45,799 bases of DNA from Candidatus Rifleibacteriota bacterium (GTDB lineage: Bacteria > Vulcanimicrobiota > Xenobia > Xenobiales > Xenobiaceae): assembly GCA_900772775.1 (NCBI GenBank), contig CAAGRW010000184.1:1-45799 (forward strand), written 5' to 3'. Every line of letters begins with the position of its first letter. Position 1 is the stretch's first letter. Shown here piece by piece: positions 1-8,821 of the stretch. Position numbers and translations under genes: made by a program. The notes beneath the pieces were generated by a model that was not told where the DNA came from, searched no databases, and worked only from the letters and a program-made list of their open reading frames with translations.

Positions 1-22
1 CAAGTTGCTTTAAAGCAACTTG
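1..22. terminator. Perfect 22-base palindrome after the helicase gene
   Basis: The two 11-base halves (CAAGTTGCTTT and AAAGCAACTTG) are exact reverse complements. It lies 29 bases past the stop codon of the dinG-like gene, so it is probably the stem of that gene's terminator. The U-tract that would confirm this falls outside the window. Confidence 0.5.
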
Positions 23-51
23 AGCCTTTGTGCAAAAATAGCGGTTCAACT

Positions 52-2328
52 TTAAATATCAGTTTCAATACCGCTTTTTCTTACTTCGCGATCTTTTTCT
101 GTACGTACCAAACGGCCAAATCCCTGACAAAATTTGAGTACCGCCAAGGGAATAGCATATTTACGAAAAGCTTGATCTCCCATGCTTTTAGAGCGAATCT
201 TAAAGAAAGGATTATCAGGTGAAGTAAAAGGCAAACGCAAAATAATTACACAAGAAAGCGCTTCGCCTGCGACGTCAACTCCTTCCCAAAATGAGTTGGT
301 GCCCACAAGCACTACTTTTTCGCCTCTTTCCCGAGCTCTACGCAAGCGATCTATTTGCTCAGCCCTAAGTCCGGAACTTTGCTTTAACAAAGTCAGCCCC
401 AATTTAGCCAAAGGTTGCCACAATATCTCATATATTTTTTCTACTTCATAACGTGAAGTGGCTAAAATAAGCATACGACCTTGCCACAACTTGGCAGCTT
501 GAATAATAAAGCGCACCGCCCTATATAAAAAAGCGTCGCTGGCTTCATCTGAAGATCCGGACCGGCCCAAGTCACTGGTTATGGCCAATAAAGCTTGATA
601 TTCGTAATGGAATGGACTCTTAAAGCTAAGCTTATCTACTCTATCTTGCTCAATTTTATCTACGCCGGTTCTCGAGCAAAAGAAATCGAAACTGTCATCA
701 ATTTTCAGTGTAGCTGAAGTGGCTACAGCTGCCGGTATTTGTTGCCAAAAAGCTGAAGCCAAATAATCGCTGATGTCAATTCTGGCTGCTCGCAATCTTA
801 CGCCATTACGCCCTCTTTCCATCCAATGGCCCAGAGCTTCAGTTTCATCACTTATATCGTGACAGACCAAAAAATTTTGCATAAAGCAATCTAGCTGTTC
901 TGCAGCAGTAGCCAGCAAAACTCCCGGCTGATTATCGTTTTCGTCTATTTCTGATCGCTCGGCAATATCTTTCCAGAGCCCTTCTACCTCTTTAAGTTGC
1001 GCTACGCAATTATTACAAGCTATCTTAATTTTCTCAGCTTCAGCAGCCAAATTTTCTCCCCAGACTCCGGAAGCGGTCAGCCATTTGCTATTTAGCATAG
1101 CTACTTGGGATTTTCTTTCAAAACATTCTAATTGGCTATAAGCTTCGTTAGAGTAATAATCTTCCAAAGCTCTGAAATACGGAGCCACACTCTCACGCAA
1201 AGCCTGAAAAGATCCATAATACAAGCTATTTAAAGCACGCAAAGCTCCATCTTCAGCTCCGTAGGGCAAGTAAGCGCTTAGCCGATGTATAGCTTCAGCC
1301 AAATTACTAAACCATCCCGAAGGATAATTTATATTTTTTCCATCTTGCAAGGAAAACGATAATTTTTGCTTACTGCTGTCAGTATGTTCATCAATAAGCA
1401 TCATTTGCTCCGAGGGGGACGCTTCATACTCTTTACCTTCTTCAAAAGCAGAGCGCTTGAGTGCAGCAAAACCGGTAAAGAATTCGCTACTAACCGATCC
1501 GTCAAACAAATTTGACATTTGTTCAATAGCTACATCTTCAAAGTGATGAGCTTCATCAATAATGCAAGCGCCTATTTGCGGCACCAACCTAGTTAAACTG
1601 TCTTGGCGCAATACGGCGCATAATAAAGCGTGATTGGCAACGCAAACATCGGCCCCACCCAAAAGAGCTCGCTCTTTATAAAAATAACAATTGTGGAAAT
1701 AACGGCAACTGCGTTTAGTACAACTGAGCGATTCGGCACAAATATGCGACCAGAGAGTATCGTCCCAAGCACAAAATTTTTTAGTTAGGCGGCGAAAATC
1801 GGCAGTCAATCCGCGCAAAGGCTCGTCTTCTTGTAATTCTGGATGAAAAAGTGAATAGTTGTCCGTTTCTATACAATCGCCGATATAGCCCAAAAGTTCA
1901 GCATATTGCGGATATTGCCTAATATTTTGCAACATGCGATAAAAGCGCGTTAAACATAAATAGCGAGTGCGCCCCAGAGCTTGAATAAGGCGAAAAGATA
2001 TTCCCAAACACTCACGTACAAAGGGATAATCTTTATCGAAGATTTGTTGTTGTAAATTGGTAGTATAAGTGGCAATTAAAGTTTGGCCACCTCCATATTT
2101 AGTACGCCATATAACGCTAGGCACTAAATATGCCAAAGTTTTGCCTACCCCGGTACCGGCTTGAGCTAGCAACACCTTACCGCAAGCAATAGCTTGGGCA
2201 GTTGCTAAAGCCATCTTCACCTGTTCCTGACGCACACTGTAATTGCTGCGAGACGGAATCAATTCTGTAAAAACTTTTTCCACATCATAGAGATAAGCTT
2301 CAACATTTACCTTCTGTTCGGTAGCCAT
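52..2328 (-). CDS. dinG: DinG/YoaA-family ATP-dependent DNA helicase (XPD-like, Fe-S)
   Basis: Superfamily 2 helicase of the DinG/XPD group, expected to unwind DNA 5' to 3' at repair or R-loop substrates. The sequence shows Walker A AGTGVGKT (about residues 57-64), four cysteines at about 197, 203, 208 and 214 that fit the Fe-S cluster domain, a DEAH box at about 258-261, and C-terminal helicase motifs VGTNSFWEGVDVAGE and QGFGRLVR. There is no N-terminal exonuclease domain, so it is the short form. I chose the ATG at 2328 (758 aa). A longer reading from a TTG at 2370 would start inside the pnp terminator hairpin. It stands 125 bases downstream of pnp behind that terminator, so it may be transcribed by read-through or from an unseen promoter. 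Confidence 0.9.
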   Translation of the reverse strand: MATEQKVNVEAYLYDVEKVFTELIPSRSNYSVRQEQVKMALATAQAIACGKVLLAQAGTGVGKTLAYLVPSVIWRTKYGGGQTLIATYTTNLQQQIFDKDYPFVRECLGISFRLIQALGRTRYLCLTRFYRMLQNIRQYPQYAELLGYIGDCIETDNYSLFHPELQEDEPLRGLTADFRRLTKKFCAWDDTLWSHICAESLSCTKRSCRYFHNCYFYKERALLGGADVCVANHALLCAVLRQDSLTRLVPQIGACIIDEAHHFEDVAIEQMSNLFDGSVSSEFFTGFAALKRSAFEEGKEYEASPSEQMMLIDEHTDSSKQKLSFSLQDGKNINYPSGWFSNLAEAIHRLSAYLPYGAEDGALRALNSLYYGSFQALRESVAPYFRALEDYYSNEAYSQLECFERKSQVAMLNSKWLTASGVWGENLAAEAEKIKIACNNCVAQLKEVEGLWKDIAERSEIDENDNQPGVLLATAAEQLDCFMQNFLVCHDISDETEALGHWMERGRNGVRLRAARIDISDYLASAFWQQIPAAVATSATLKIDDSFDFFCSRTGVDKIEQDRVDKLSFKSPFHYEYQALLAITSDLGRSGSSDEASDAFLYRAVRFIIQAAKLWQGRMLILATSRYEVEKIYEILWQPLAKLGLTLLKQSSGLRAEQIDRLRRARERGEKVVLVGTNSFWEGVDVAGEALSCVIILRLPFTSPDNPFFKIRSKSMGDQAFRKYAIPLAVLKFCQGFGRLVRTEKDREVRKSGIETDI

Positions 2329-2351
2329 AACTTTGCTCTCTGTTTTACTTA

Positions 2352-2392
2352 ATAAAAAAAGCCAGCCCAACCATGCAATTGAAACTGGCTTT
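2352..2392 (-). terminator. Intrinsic terminator downstream of pnp
   Basis: Stem AAAGCCAG/CTGGCTTT (2358-2365 with 2385-2392) with a run of T on the minus strand at 2354-2360. It overlaps the false upstream start of the helicase gene. Confidence 0.75.
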
Positions 2393-2405
2393 CTTCGTTC
2401 TGGAT

Positions 2406-2445
2406 AAGCTGATTTCTATTATTGTTTAACTCAAGAAATCAGCTT
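2406..2445 (-). terminator. Long 3' hairpin of pnp mRNA
   Basis: Twelve-base perfect stem (2406-2417 with 2434-2445) with a 16-base loop, starting 9 bases after the pnp stop. No U-tract follows, so it is more likely a 3' stabilising hairpin in front of the real terminator at 2352-2392 than a terminator itself. Confidence 0.6.
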
Positions 2446-2453
2446 ATATATTG

Positions 2454-5312
2454 CTACATTTCAGAACGGCGGCGGCGACGATGGCGAGTGGGCATATCAC
2501 CGTCGGGACGGACATCCTGCCTGGGCTCATCATAGACGGGCTCACGCATAATAGGCTCGCGACGACGCATAGGAGGCATTTCATCATACATAGACTCGCG
2601 GCGACGCATAGGAGGAAGCTCATCATACATAGGCTCGCGACGACGGCTCATAGGGCGCTCATTGAAAGCGGGTTCACGACGGCGAGCAGGAGCCATATGC
2701 TCATCATAGCCAGGGTCGCGCATAATCGGTTCGCGCATATTGGCTTCACGACGACGAGCAGGCATTACTCTGGAATCGTAAAGATCTTCCTGATAGCGAG
2801 GGGCGACAGAGCGCTCTTCACGCAAAACTCTAGCGGCAGCTCTATCGGCACGCTCAGGTTCGCGACGAGAACGTTTAGGAGCTCTTTCCATGCGCTCGTA
2901 ACGCTCGGGAGCTTCCATACGCTCTAAGCGATCCATGTGTTCGGCACGTTCGGGACGCTCAATGCGTTCAGGACGCTCGATGCGCTCGGGACGCTCAACA
3001 CGCTCAGGACGCTCAACACGTTCGGGGCGCTCAACGCGCTCAGGACGCTCAACGCGCTCAGGACGCTCGGGACGAGCAGGGCGAGGGCGACGCTCGGGAC
3101 GGATATCACCAACATCTACGGGAGAATCAGCCTGAGCCAATTCTTCTTCGGTCCAAAGACCTTTGCGAGTAAGGTTAATGCGACCTAAATTATCAATCTC
3201 TTCAACCTTAACTTGGACATGATCGCCAACATGAAGAACATCTTCTACGCTACGAATGTGGAAAGGCTTAATCTTGGAGACATGGAGTAAACCTTCACGT
3301 CCAGGCAAAATTTCCACAAAAGCACCAAAGTCCATCAAACGGGCCACAGTACCGTCATAGACTTCACCGGCTTGAACTTCGCGTACCAAGTCGTTGATCA
3401 TCTTGCAAGCCTTATCGGCAGCTTCACTGTTGGAAGCAGCCACAAAGACTTTACCATCATTTTCAATTTCAACCTTAGCACCAGTTTCGGCGATAATCTT
3501 GTTGATAACTTTGCCACCCGGCCCAATGACATCTTTGATACGCTCGGGAGCGACTTGCAAAGTGACAATCTTGGGAGCGTAAGGAGACAGATGATCGCGA
3601 TGCTGAGGAATAACCTCGTGGATCATTTCCAAAATTTCCAAGCGGGCGTCGCGGGCTTGAGCCAAAGCTTTGCCCAAGATGTCCATAGTTACGCCCTTCA
3701 TCTTGATGTCCATTTGCAAAGCGGTCACGCCTTTGGCAGTACCGGTAACTTTGAAGTCCATCTCGCCGAAAGCGTCTTCCATACCTTGGATGTCGGTCAA
3801 AACAACGTAATTGTCGCCTTTTTTAATTAAGCCCATAGCGATACCAGCTACAGGAGCTTTCAAAGGCACACCGGCGTCGAGCAAAGCCAAAGTGCTACCA
3901 CAAGTAGAAGCCATAGAGCTGGAGCCATTGGATTCCAAAACATCACTGACTACACGGATAGCGTAAGGGAATTCATCGGCACTGGGCAAAACGGGCAACA
4001 AAGCTCTCTCAGCCAAAGCGCCGTGACCGATCTCACGACGACCGGGGCTGCGCATAGCCTTAGCTTCACCTACGCTGAAAGGCGGGAAGTTGTAGTGGTG
4101 CATATAACGACGAGTAGTTTCGCCAAAAACGTTGTCGAAAGTTTGAGCTTCGGACAAAGTGCCCAAAGTACAAGCAGAAAGCACCTGAGTTTGTCCACGG
4201 GTGAAGATACCGGAGCCATGAGTGCGAGGCATAACGCCAACTTTAGCCCATAAAGAACGAATCTCAGTAACTTTACGACCATCGGGGCGAATGCCTTCGT
4301 CGACGATCATGGTCATGAGTTCATCTTCTTTAATATGCTTGGAAATAGCAGCGTAATCTTTGTCAGCGCCGGCAATAGCACAAGTTTCCAAAGCGGCAGC
4401 TTTTTCATCTTCGCTCAAAGTAGCATCAGCTTCGATAGCCTCTTTGAGAGTGGTCAAGTTGATGGCATCGAAAGCTACTTCGCGAGCGTGCTTCTCAATA
4501 ACACGCATAGCTTTGGCAATTTCATCAAATTGATACTTGCGTACGAGTACTTCCAAAGCCTCGCTAGGAGCGTAAACAGGATAGTTCCCTTTGGGCTTAC
4601 CGCAGACAGAAACCAATTCTTCAATAGAAGCAATGATAGTGCGAATAGCTTCATGGGCTACTTCAAAAGCTTTTACCAATAAATCTTCGGGCACTTCTTG
4701 GCAACCGCATTCGACCATATTGATATTGGCCTTGGTACCGGCGACTGTCAAGTTTAAGGTGCTGCTCTTAAGCTCAGTTTCGGTGGGGTTGATAACAAAT
4801 TCGCCATCGACATAACCTACACGGACACCAGCGACGGGGCCATCGAAGGGAATATCGGAAATAGACAAAGCGGCGCCAGCGCCACAAAGAGCCAAAACGT
4901 CCGGGTTGTTCTCAGTATCTACGGAAGTGCACAAACCTACGATATGCACATCATTGCGGAAACCTTCGGGGAAAAGCGGACGACAAGGACGGTCGATAAC
5001 ACGAGATACCAAAATGGCTCTCTCCGGGGGACGGCTTTCGCGCTTGATCCAACCGCCGGGAATTTTGCCCGCAGCATACATTCTCTCTTCATAATCTACG
5101 GTTAAGGGGAAGAAATCTACTCCCTCTCTAGGCATAGGGCTGGCGCATACAGTAACTAAAACGACGGTTTCACCGCTGCTAACCAATACGGCACCACCGG
5201 CTTGCTTGGCGACTTCGCCGGTTTCAAAGCGGATAGTACGGTTGCCGACATGGCATTCGACGACATGTTTCTCTTTCTCAACTCGAGAAAGCACGTCTGT
5301 CAACTTACTCAT
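2454..5312 (-). CDS. pnp: Polyribonucleotide nucleotidyltransferase with long Arg-rich C-terminal tail
   Basis: PNPase degrades RNA 3' to 5' by phosphorolysis and acts in the RNA degradosome. Two RNase PH domains fill about residues 1-545, followed by a KH domain (VIGPGGKVINKI) and an S1 domain (YDGTVARLMDFGAFVEILPG) ending near residue 719. Family members usually stop around 700-720 residues. This one continues for about 233 more, giving 952 aa. The tail has a proline/glutamate/arginine hexad block (RPERVE type, about residues 747-791) and then a looser repeat of the type MYDE-PPMRRRE, ending in a run of five arginines. AGGAGA precedes the ATG. It lies downstream of rpsO, the usual rpsO-pnp pairing. 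The tail is probably disordered and RNA- or partner-binding; that is inference. Confidence 0.96.
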   Translation of the reverse strand: MSKLTDVLSRVEKEKHVVECHVGNRTIRFETGEVAKQAGGAVLVSSGETVVLVTVCASPMPREGVDFFPLTVDYEERMYAAGKIPGGWIKRESRPPERAILVSRVIDRPCRPLFPEGFRNDVHIVGLCTSVDTENNPDVLALCGAGAALSISDIPFDGPVAGVRVGYVDGEFVINPTETELKSSTLNLTVAGTKANINMVECGCQEVPEDLLVKAFEVAHEAIRTIIASIEELVSVCGKPKGNYPVYAPSEALEVLVRKYQFDEIAKAMRVIEKHAREVAFDAINLTTLKEAIEADATLSEDEKAAALETCAIAGADKDYAAISKHIKEDELMTMIVDEGIRPDGRKVTEIRSLWAKVGVMPRTHGSGIFTRGQTQVLSACTLGTLSEAQTFDNVFGETTRRYMHHYNFPPFSVGEAKAMRSPGRREIGHGALAERALLPVLPSADEFPYAIRVVSDVLESNGSSSMASTCGSTLALLDAGVPLKAPVAGIAMGLIKKGDNYVVLTDIQGMEDAFGEMDFKVTGTAKGVTALQMDIKMKGVTMDILGKALAQARDARLEILEMIHEVIPQHRDHLSPYAPKIVTLQVAPERIKDVIGPGGKVINKIIAETGAKVEIENDGKVFVAASNSEAADKACKMINDLVREVQAGEVYDGTVARLMDFGAFVEILPGREGLLHVSKIKPFHIRSVEDVLHVGDHVQVKVEEIDNLGRINLTRKGLWTEEELAQADSPVDVGDIRPERRPRPARPERPERVERPERVERPERVERPERVERPERIERPERIERPERAEHMDRLERMEAPERYERMERAPKRSRREPERADRAAARVLREERSVAPRYQEDLYDSRVMPARRREANMREPIMRDPGYDEHMAPARRREPAFNERPMSRRREPMYDELPPMRRRESMYDEMPPMRRREPIMREPVYDEPRQDVRPDGDMPTRHRRRRRSEM
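2940..3074 (-). repeat. 18-base coding repeat in the pnp tail (RPERVE hexads)
   Basis: A tandem block of about seven to eight 18-base units in frame inside pnp, each encoding RPERVE or RPERIE. The units differ mainly by silent or Val/Ile changes. Such short in-frame repeats tend to vary in copy number between strains. Confidence 0.8.
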
Positions 5313-5416
5313 ATTACGAGACTCTCCTTTGATTCTTCTTTATACATTAAACAACAGATCAATAACTACTAATGGCTGACAAAACAGCAGGCCAAGGCCA
5401 AGAGTCTTTCTTAAGC

Positions 5417-5464
5417 GCTGCCTCAATTAGTGCGGACAGTTTCCGAACGCCGACTGACGGCAGC
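5417..5464 (-). promoter_or_regulatory. Structured leader upstream of pnp
   Basis: The 365-base gap between rpsO and pnp contains a stem GCTGCC/GGCAGC (5417-5422 with 5459-5464) with a smaller CGGA/TCCG hairpin inside. In other bacteria the pnp leader is a stem-loop cut by RNase III and used for autoregulation, so this is a candidate of that kind. I see no gene in this gap. Confidence 0.45.
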
Positions 5465-5584
5465 GATACAAAAATACTTAATCTTTAGCTCTCAGGATTT
5501 CATTCATAAAAAGAATAACCCTGCCTAAACAACAAAGTAATAAGAGCAGAAAGCTATTTTTTATTTTTTAGACAAGAAATAAGC

Positions 5585-5647
5585 ACAAAAAAAGACAGCC
5601 CTCTCCAAAAGTATCCCTACTCAAGAACTTTTGGAACAGGCTGCCTT
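5585..5647 (-). terminator. Intrinsic terminator of rpsO
   Basis: Long imperfect stem between 5594 and 5645 (GGCAGCC with GGCTGTC, then CCAAAAGT with ACTTTTGG), followed on the minus strand by seven T. It lies 31 bases after the rpsO stop and separates rpsO from pnp. Confidence 0.8.
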
Positions 5648-5677
5648 CCTGCATTCAAAACAAATAGCGAAAGATGA

Positions 5678-5935
5678 TTAACGGCGTAAGCCTAAGCGCT
5701 CGATCAAAGAACGATAGCGGTTGATGTCAACCTTCTTGAGGTAGCCGAGTAAGCGTTTGCGGCGACCGACCAACATGAGCAAACCACGACGGGTGTGGTG
5801 ATCCTTGGGGTGCATTTTGCAGTGCTCAGTGAGGTGGATGATACGGTTGGTGAAGAGAGCGATCTGAACTTCGGGTGAACCGGTATCGTACTCGTGAGTG
5901 CTGTACTTGGTTACAACTTCTTGCTTGTTTTCCAT
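5678..5935 (-). CDS. rpsO: 30S ribosomal protein S15
   Basis: S15 binds the central domain of 16S rRNA early in 30S assembly and helps form an intersubunit bridge. The 85 residues match the family over full length: DTGSPEVQIALFTNRI, then HTRRGLLMLVGRRKRLLGYL, then the terminal RYRSLIERLGLRR. The start is the ATG at 5935 with AGAGGAAAG in front. The reading frame is open further upstream, but that part has no family similarity. It is followed by a terminator and pnp. Confidence 0.97.
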   Translation of the reverse strand: MENKQEVVTKYSTHEYDTGSPEVQIALFTNRIIHLTEHCKMHPKDHHTRRGLLMLVGRRKRLLGYLKKVDINRYRSLIERLGLRR

Positions 5936-6082
5936 GATTGAAACTTTCCTCTGACACAAGCTAAAACAAAAGCCGCGTCTTACTGTAGTCGCTGTAATCT
6001 GAGCTAAAGGGCGGAGGTTCGTCCTTAGGCTAAGGTTAGAGCCGAGGAGTATTCTAACATATAAAGATGCACTTATCAATAC

Positions 6083-6124
6083 AAAAAATATGGCAAGCCA
6101 CGCAAAAATGAAGCGTAACTTGCC
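6083..6124 (-). terminator. Terminator of the MFS transporter gene
   Basis: Stem GGCAAG/CTTGCC (6092-6097 with 6119-6124), followed on the minus strand by a T-rich stretch. Confidence 0.6.
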
Positions 6125-6149
6125 AAGCAGCGAGTTAGAAATATTGGCT

Positions 6150-7598
6150 CTAGCTCTCTTTAGTTTCTTCTCTGTCTTCGGCTTCGAGTTTTTCTAAGTC
6201 GTTAGGCTTAGCACTCCAAGCGAAAATAAAAGGCAAGATGGACAAGAAAGCGCAAGCCAAAAGCATTTGGAAAGCCACATCCCAACCATAAGCGTCTAAA
6301 ATACGTCCCATACCCCAGCCAGAAACGATACTACTTAAATAGCCAAACAGTCCAGTCATGCCTACAGCGGTGGCTGCAGCTTTTTTAGTAGCAAAATCGG
6401 TGGCCATAATAGCGACCAAAAGTTGAGGGCCGTAAATGAAGAAACCGGTGACAATAAACATAAGGCTATAAACCCATACAGAAGATCCCACCGGCAATTT
6501 CCAAAAGACAAAAATGCTGATTAGAGAGGCGATAGTATAGTAAGCACAAACCGGAGCTCGCTTGCCCTTGAAGAAGCGATCGGTCATCCAACCGGCCAAC
6601 AGAGATCCAGCGATACCAGCGATTTCAAAACAAGCCATAGTAATGCCGGCATGACTTAAAGTTACACCACGGGCATTCAAATAAGACGGGCCCCAAGTAA
6701 CGAATCCGTAACGCAAAATATAAATAAAGAAGTTGGCGAAACAGACTGCCCAAATATACGGATTGTTAAAAACGTGGCGACAAAGGAAACGGAAAAATTC
6801 TTTGCCACTCTGCTTTTCTTCCGCCACTTTAGTATTGTCGGCATTGGCTTCGGTCTCGGATGCAACGGCTTCAGCCTTTTTTTGTTCTTCTACCGGAACA
6901 AAAGGCTTTTCTTTAGTGTAGACTTCAGGATCGGGCAATCCCAAAGAAGCCGGAGTATCGCGCATACGCTCCAACAAGAAAAGTGAAGTTAGAGCGGCAA
7001 TAGCTGCAGGAACACAGAAAACGTAACGCCAGCCAAAATATTCTCCCAAATAGCCGCCCATAATTAAAATTAAAGACAGACCGATTTGGTGAGACGTATT
7101 CCAAATGCTCCAATATGTGCCACGCTCTTTAGAAGAGAACCAGTGGCAAATCACTCGGGAGCAAGGCGGAGATCCCATACCTTGGAACCAACCATTTAAA
7201 ACCCAAGCGGCCAGCAAGACGGCTACAGCGCTGCTCATACCAAACATAAAGTTGGCTAAAGCAGATAAGAGCAAACCTACAGCCATAAAATATCTGGCAT
7301 TGCAACGGTCACCCAAAAATCCATTGACGAACTTGGAAACACCATAAACAACATCAGATATACTGACAATCATACCTATAGCGGCTTTGCTTATACCTAA
7401 AGAATTTTCCAGCAAAGGAATCGCTATAGAAATATTTTTACGTACAAAATAGAAAACACCATAGCCGACAAAAGTCGAATATAGTTGACGGAGGCGCCAA
7501 TAACCATATTGGCTGCGCATTTCTTCTTCATTTTTATACTGAGGAGCGATAGGCTCAGCAGGCTTAAAAATAGACAGAGCTTTACTTAGTATAGACAT
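6150..7598 (-). CDS. MFS transporter, organophosphate:phosphate antiporter (GlpT/UhpT/UhpC) type
   Basis: A 482-residue membrane protein with about 12 hydrophobic segments and a long charged central loop (about residues 225-275). The segment RGTYWSIWNTSHQIGLSL and the preceding NGWFQGMGSPPCSRVICHWF match the organophosphate:phosphate antiporter family, which exchanges phosphate for glycerol-3-phosphate, hexose phosphate or phosphoglycerate. Some members (UhpC) are sensors instead of carriers. The substrate cannot be told from sequence alone and no regulatory partner lies nearby. It has its own terminator and a poor ribosome binding site (GTGGAAAG), and it may be co-transcribed with rodA 89 bases upstream. 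Confidence 0.88.
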   Translation of the reverse strand: MSILSKALSIFKPAEPIAPQYKNEEEMRSQYGYWRLRQLYSTFVGYGVFYFVRKNISIAIPLLENSLGISKAAIGMIVSISDVVYGVSKFVNGFLGDRCNARYFMAVGLLLSALANFMFGMSSAVAVLLAAWVLNGWFQGMGSPPCSRVICHWFSSKERGTYWSIWNTSHQIGLSLILIMGGYLGEYFGWRYVFCVPAAIAALTSLFLLERMRDTPASLGLPDPEVYTKEKPFVPVEEQKKAEAVASETEANADNTKVAEEKQSGKEFFRFLCRHVFNNPYIWAVCFANFFIYILRYGFVTWGPSYLNARGVTLSHAGITMACFEIAGIAGSLLAGWMTDRFFKGKRAPVCAYYTIASLISIFVFWKLPVGSSVWVYSLMFIVTGFFIYGPQLLVAIMATDFATKKAAATAVGMTGLFGYLSSIVSGWGMGRILDAYGWDVAFQMLLACAFLSILPFIFAWSAKPNDLEKLEAEDREETKES

Positions 7599-7687
7599 CT
7601 TTCCACTTCTTGCACTTTATTGAAAAATCGGCAGTTATTACCTTTATATTTTAGACCTTGGCTTCCCTGCACAAATAGACTTTTGTT

Positions 7688-8809
7688 TTAGGCATACGCA
7701 CTATTTTGTCTGCTAAATTCCAAGGAAGGCATGCGGCGGGCAATATTATTCAGCAGTCCTAAAGCAGCCATATTGATTATTAGTGAAGTGCCACCGTAAC
7801 TAACTAAAGGCAAAGGAATACCTACAACAGGCAAAACACCACTAGTCATACCAATATTTCCCACAGCATGAACAAAAAACAGCGTACCTATGCCGAAAGC
7901 TAAAAAGCTATCGTAAGCGCTTTCAGCTTGGACTGCCAGTTGCCAAGCTCGCATAATTAGACAGGATAGTAATAATATTAAGCACAAAGCCCCTATAAAT
8001 CCCATCTCTTCGCCAATAACCGTGAAAATAAAATCGGTATGGTGTTCCGGCACAAAATTCAAACGATTTTGTGTGCCTTCCATCCACCCTTTACCCCACA
8101 AACCTCCAGAACCGATAGCGATTTTGGCTTGAATAATATTCCAACCGTCTCCCATGGGATCGGCTTCCGGATTGAGAAAAACCATGATGCGTTTTCTCTG
8201 GTATTCATGTAAAACATGCGGCAGTATAGCTAATACAGAGCAAAATAAACCTGCGAACCAACGCCAATCGTAACCAGCCACCCACATCATGGCACTGCCT
8301 ACACCAGCAAACACAATAGCTGTGCCCAGATCTGGCTGAGCCATAATCAGCAAAGTAGGTAAGCCCAAAAGGAAATAAAGCCAGCAAAAATAGCGAAAGG
8401 TGAGATGGTTTTGCTTATAACGTCCATCTTTATCTCCGCTTAAATAGCGACTCATACACAAAACTAGCAGCAGCTTGGCAACTTCAGACGGTTGGAAACG
8501 CCCTATTAAAGGCACATCGATCCAGCGTTTTGCTCCGTTTACTGTAACGCCGCCGACTATTACAGAAAAAAGCAAAATTAAAATAGCTATATAAAGCCAA
8601 TTGCCGTTGCGAAAAAATATTTTTATATCTGCAAAAGAAAAAAATAAAAATACGCAAATGCCGACAGCTAAACTACTTGCCTGACGTATAAACTCCGGAC
8701 TTATGCCGCCATGAAATGTGGCGCTAGCAATATTGCTTAATCCCAAAAAAATCAGAATAGAAGCACAAATTACTAAAGGCCAATCAAAGTTATACCAGCT
8801 AAAACGCAC
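7688..8809 (-). CDS. rodA: SEDS-family peptidoglycan glycosyltransferase RodA
   Basis: Polytopic SEDS protein of 373 residues with about 10 membrane segments. RodA polymerises lipid II into glycan strands during cell elongation with a class B PBP. The family signature is present near the C-terminus (VVGIPLPLVSYGGTS), as is the loop RLNFVPEHHTDFIFTVIGEE. The start is a GTG at 8809 with GTGAGG eight bases before it. RodA fits better than FtsW because there is no nearby division gene, but no pbp2 is next to it either. The gene begins 12 bases after the dcd stop, so the two share a transcript. Confidence 0.9.
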   Translation of the reverse strand: MRFSWYNFDWPLVICASILIFLGLSNIASATFHGGISPEFIRQASSLAVGICVFLFFSFADIKIFFRNGNWLYIAILILLFSVIVGGVTVNGAKRWIDVPLIGRFQPSEVAKLLLVLCMSRYLSGDKDGRYKQNHLTFRYFCWLYFLLGLPTLLIMAQPDLGTAIVFAGVGSAMMWVAGYDWRWFAGLFCSVLAILPHVLHEYQRKRIMVFLNPEADPMGDGWNIIQAKIAIGSGGLWGKGWMEGTQNRLNFVPEHHTDFIFTVIGEEMGFIGALCLILLLSCLIMRAWQLAVQAESAYDSFLAFGIGTLFFVHAVGNIGMTSGVLPVVGIPLPLVSYGGTSLIINMAALGLLNNIARRMPSLEFSRQNSAYA

Positions 8810-8821
8810 CCTAAAACCTCA

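Noticed and set aside
2329..2370. Fourteen-codon longer start of the DinG-like helicase (TTG)
   Set aside because: It lies in the pnp terminator stem; the ATG at 2328 begins the conserved part.
5936..6079. Forty-eight-codon N-terminal extension of S15
   Set aside because: It lacks S15 similarity and the AGAGGAAAG site lies before the ATG at 5935.
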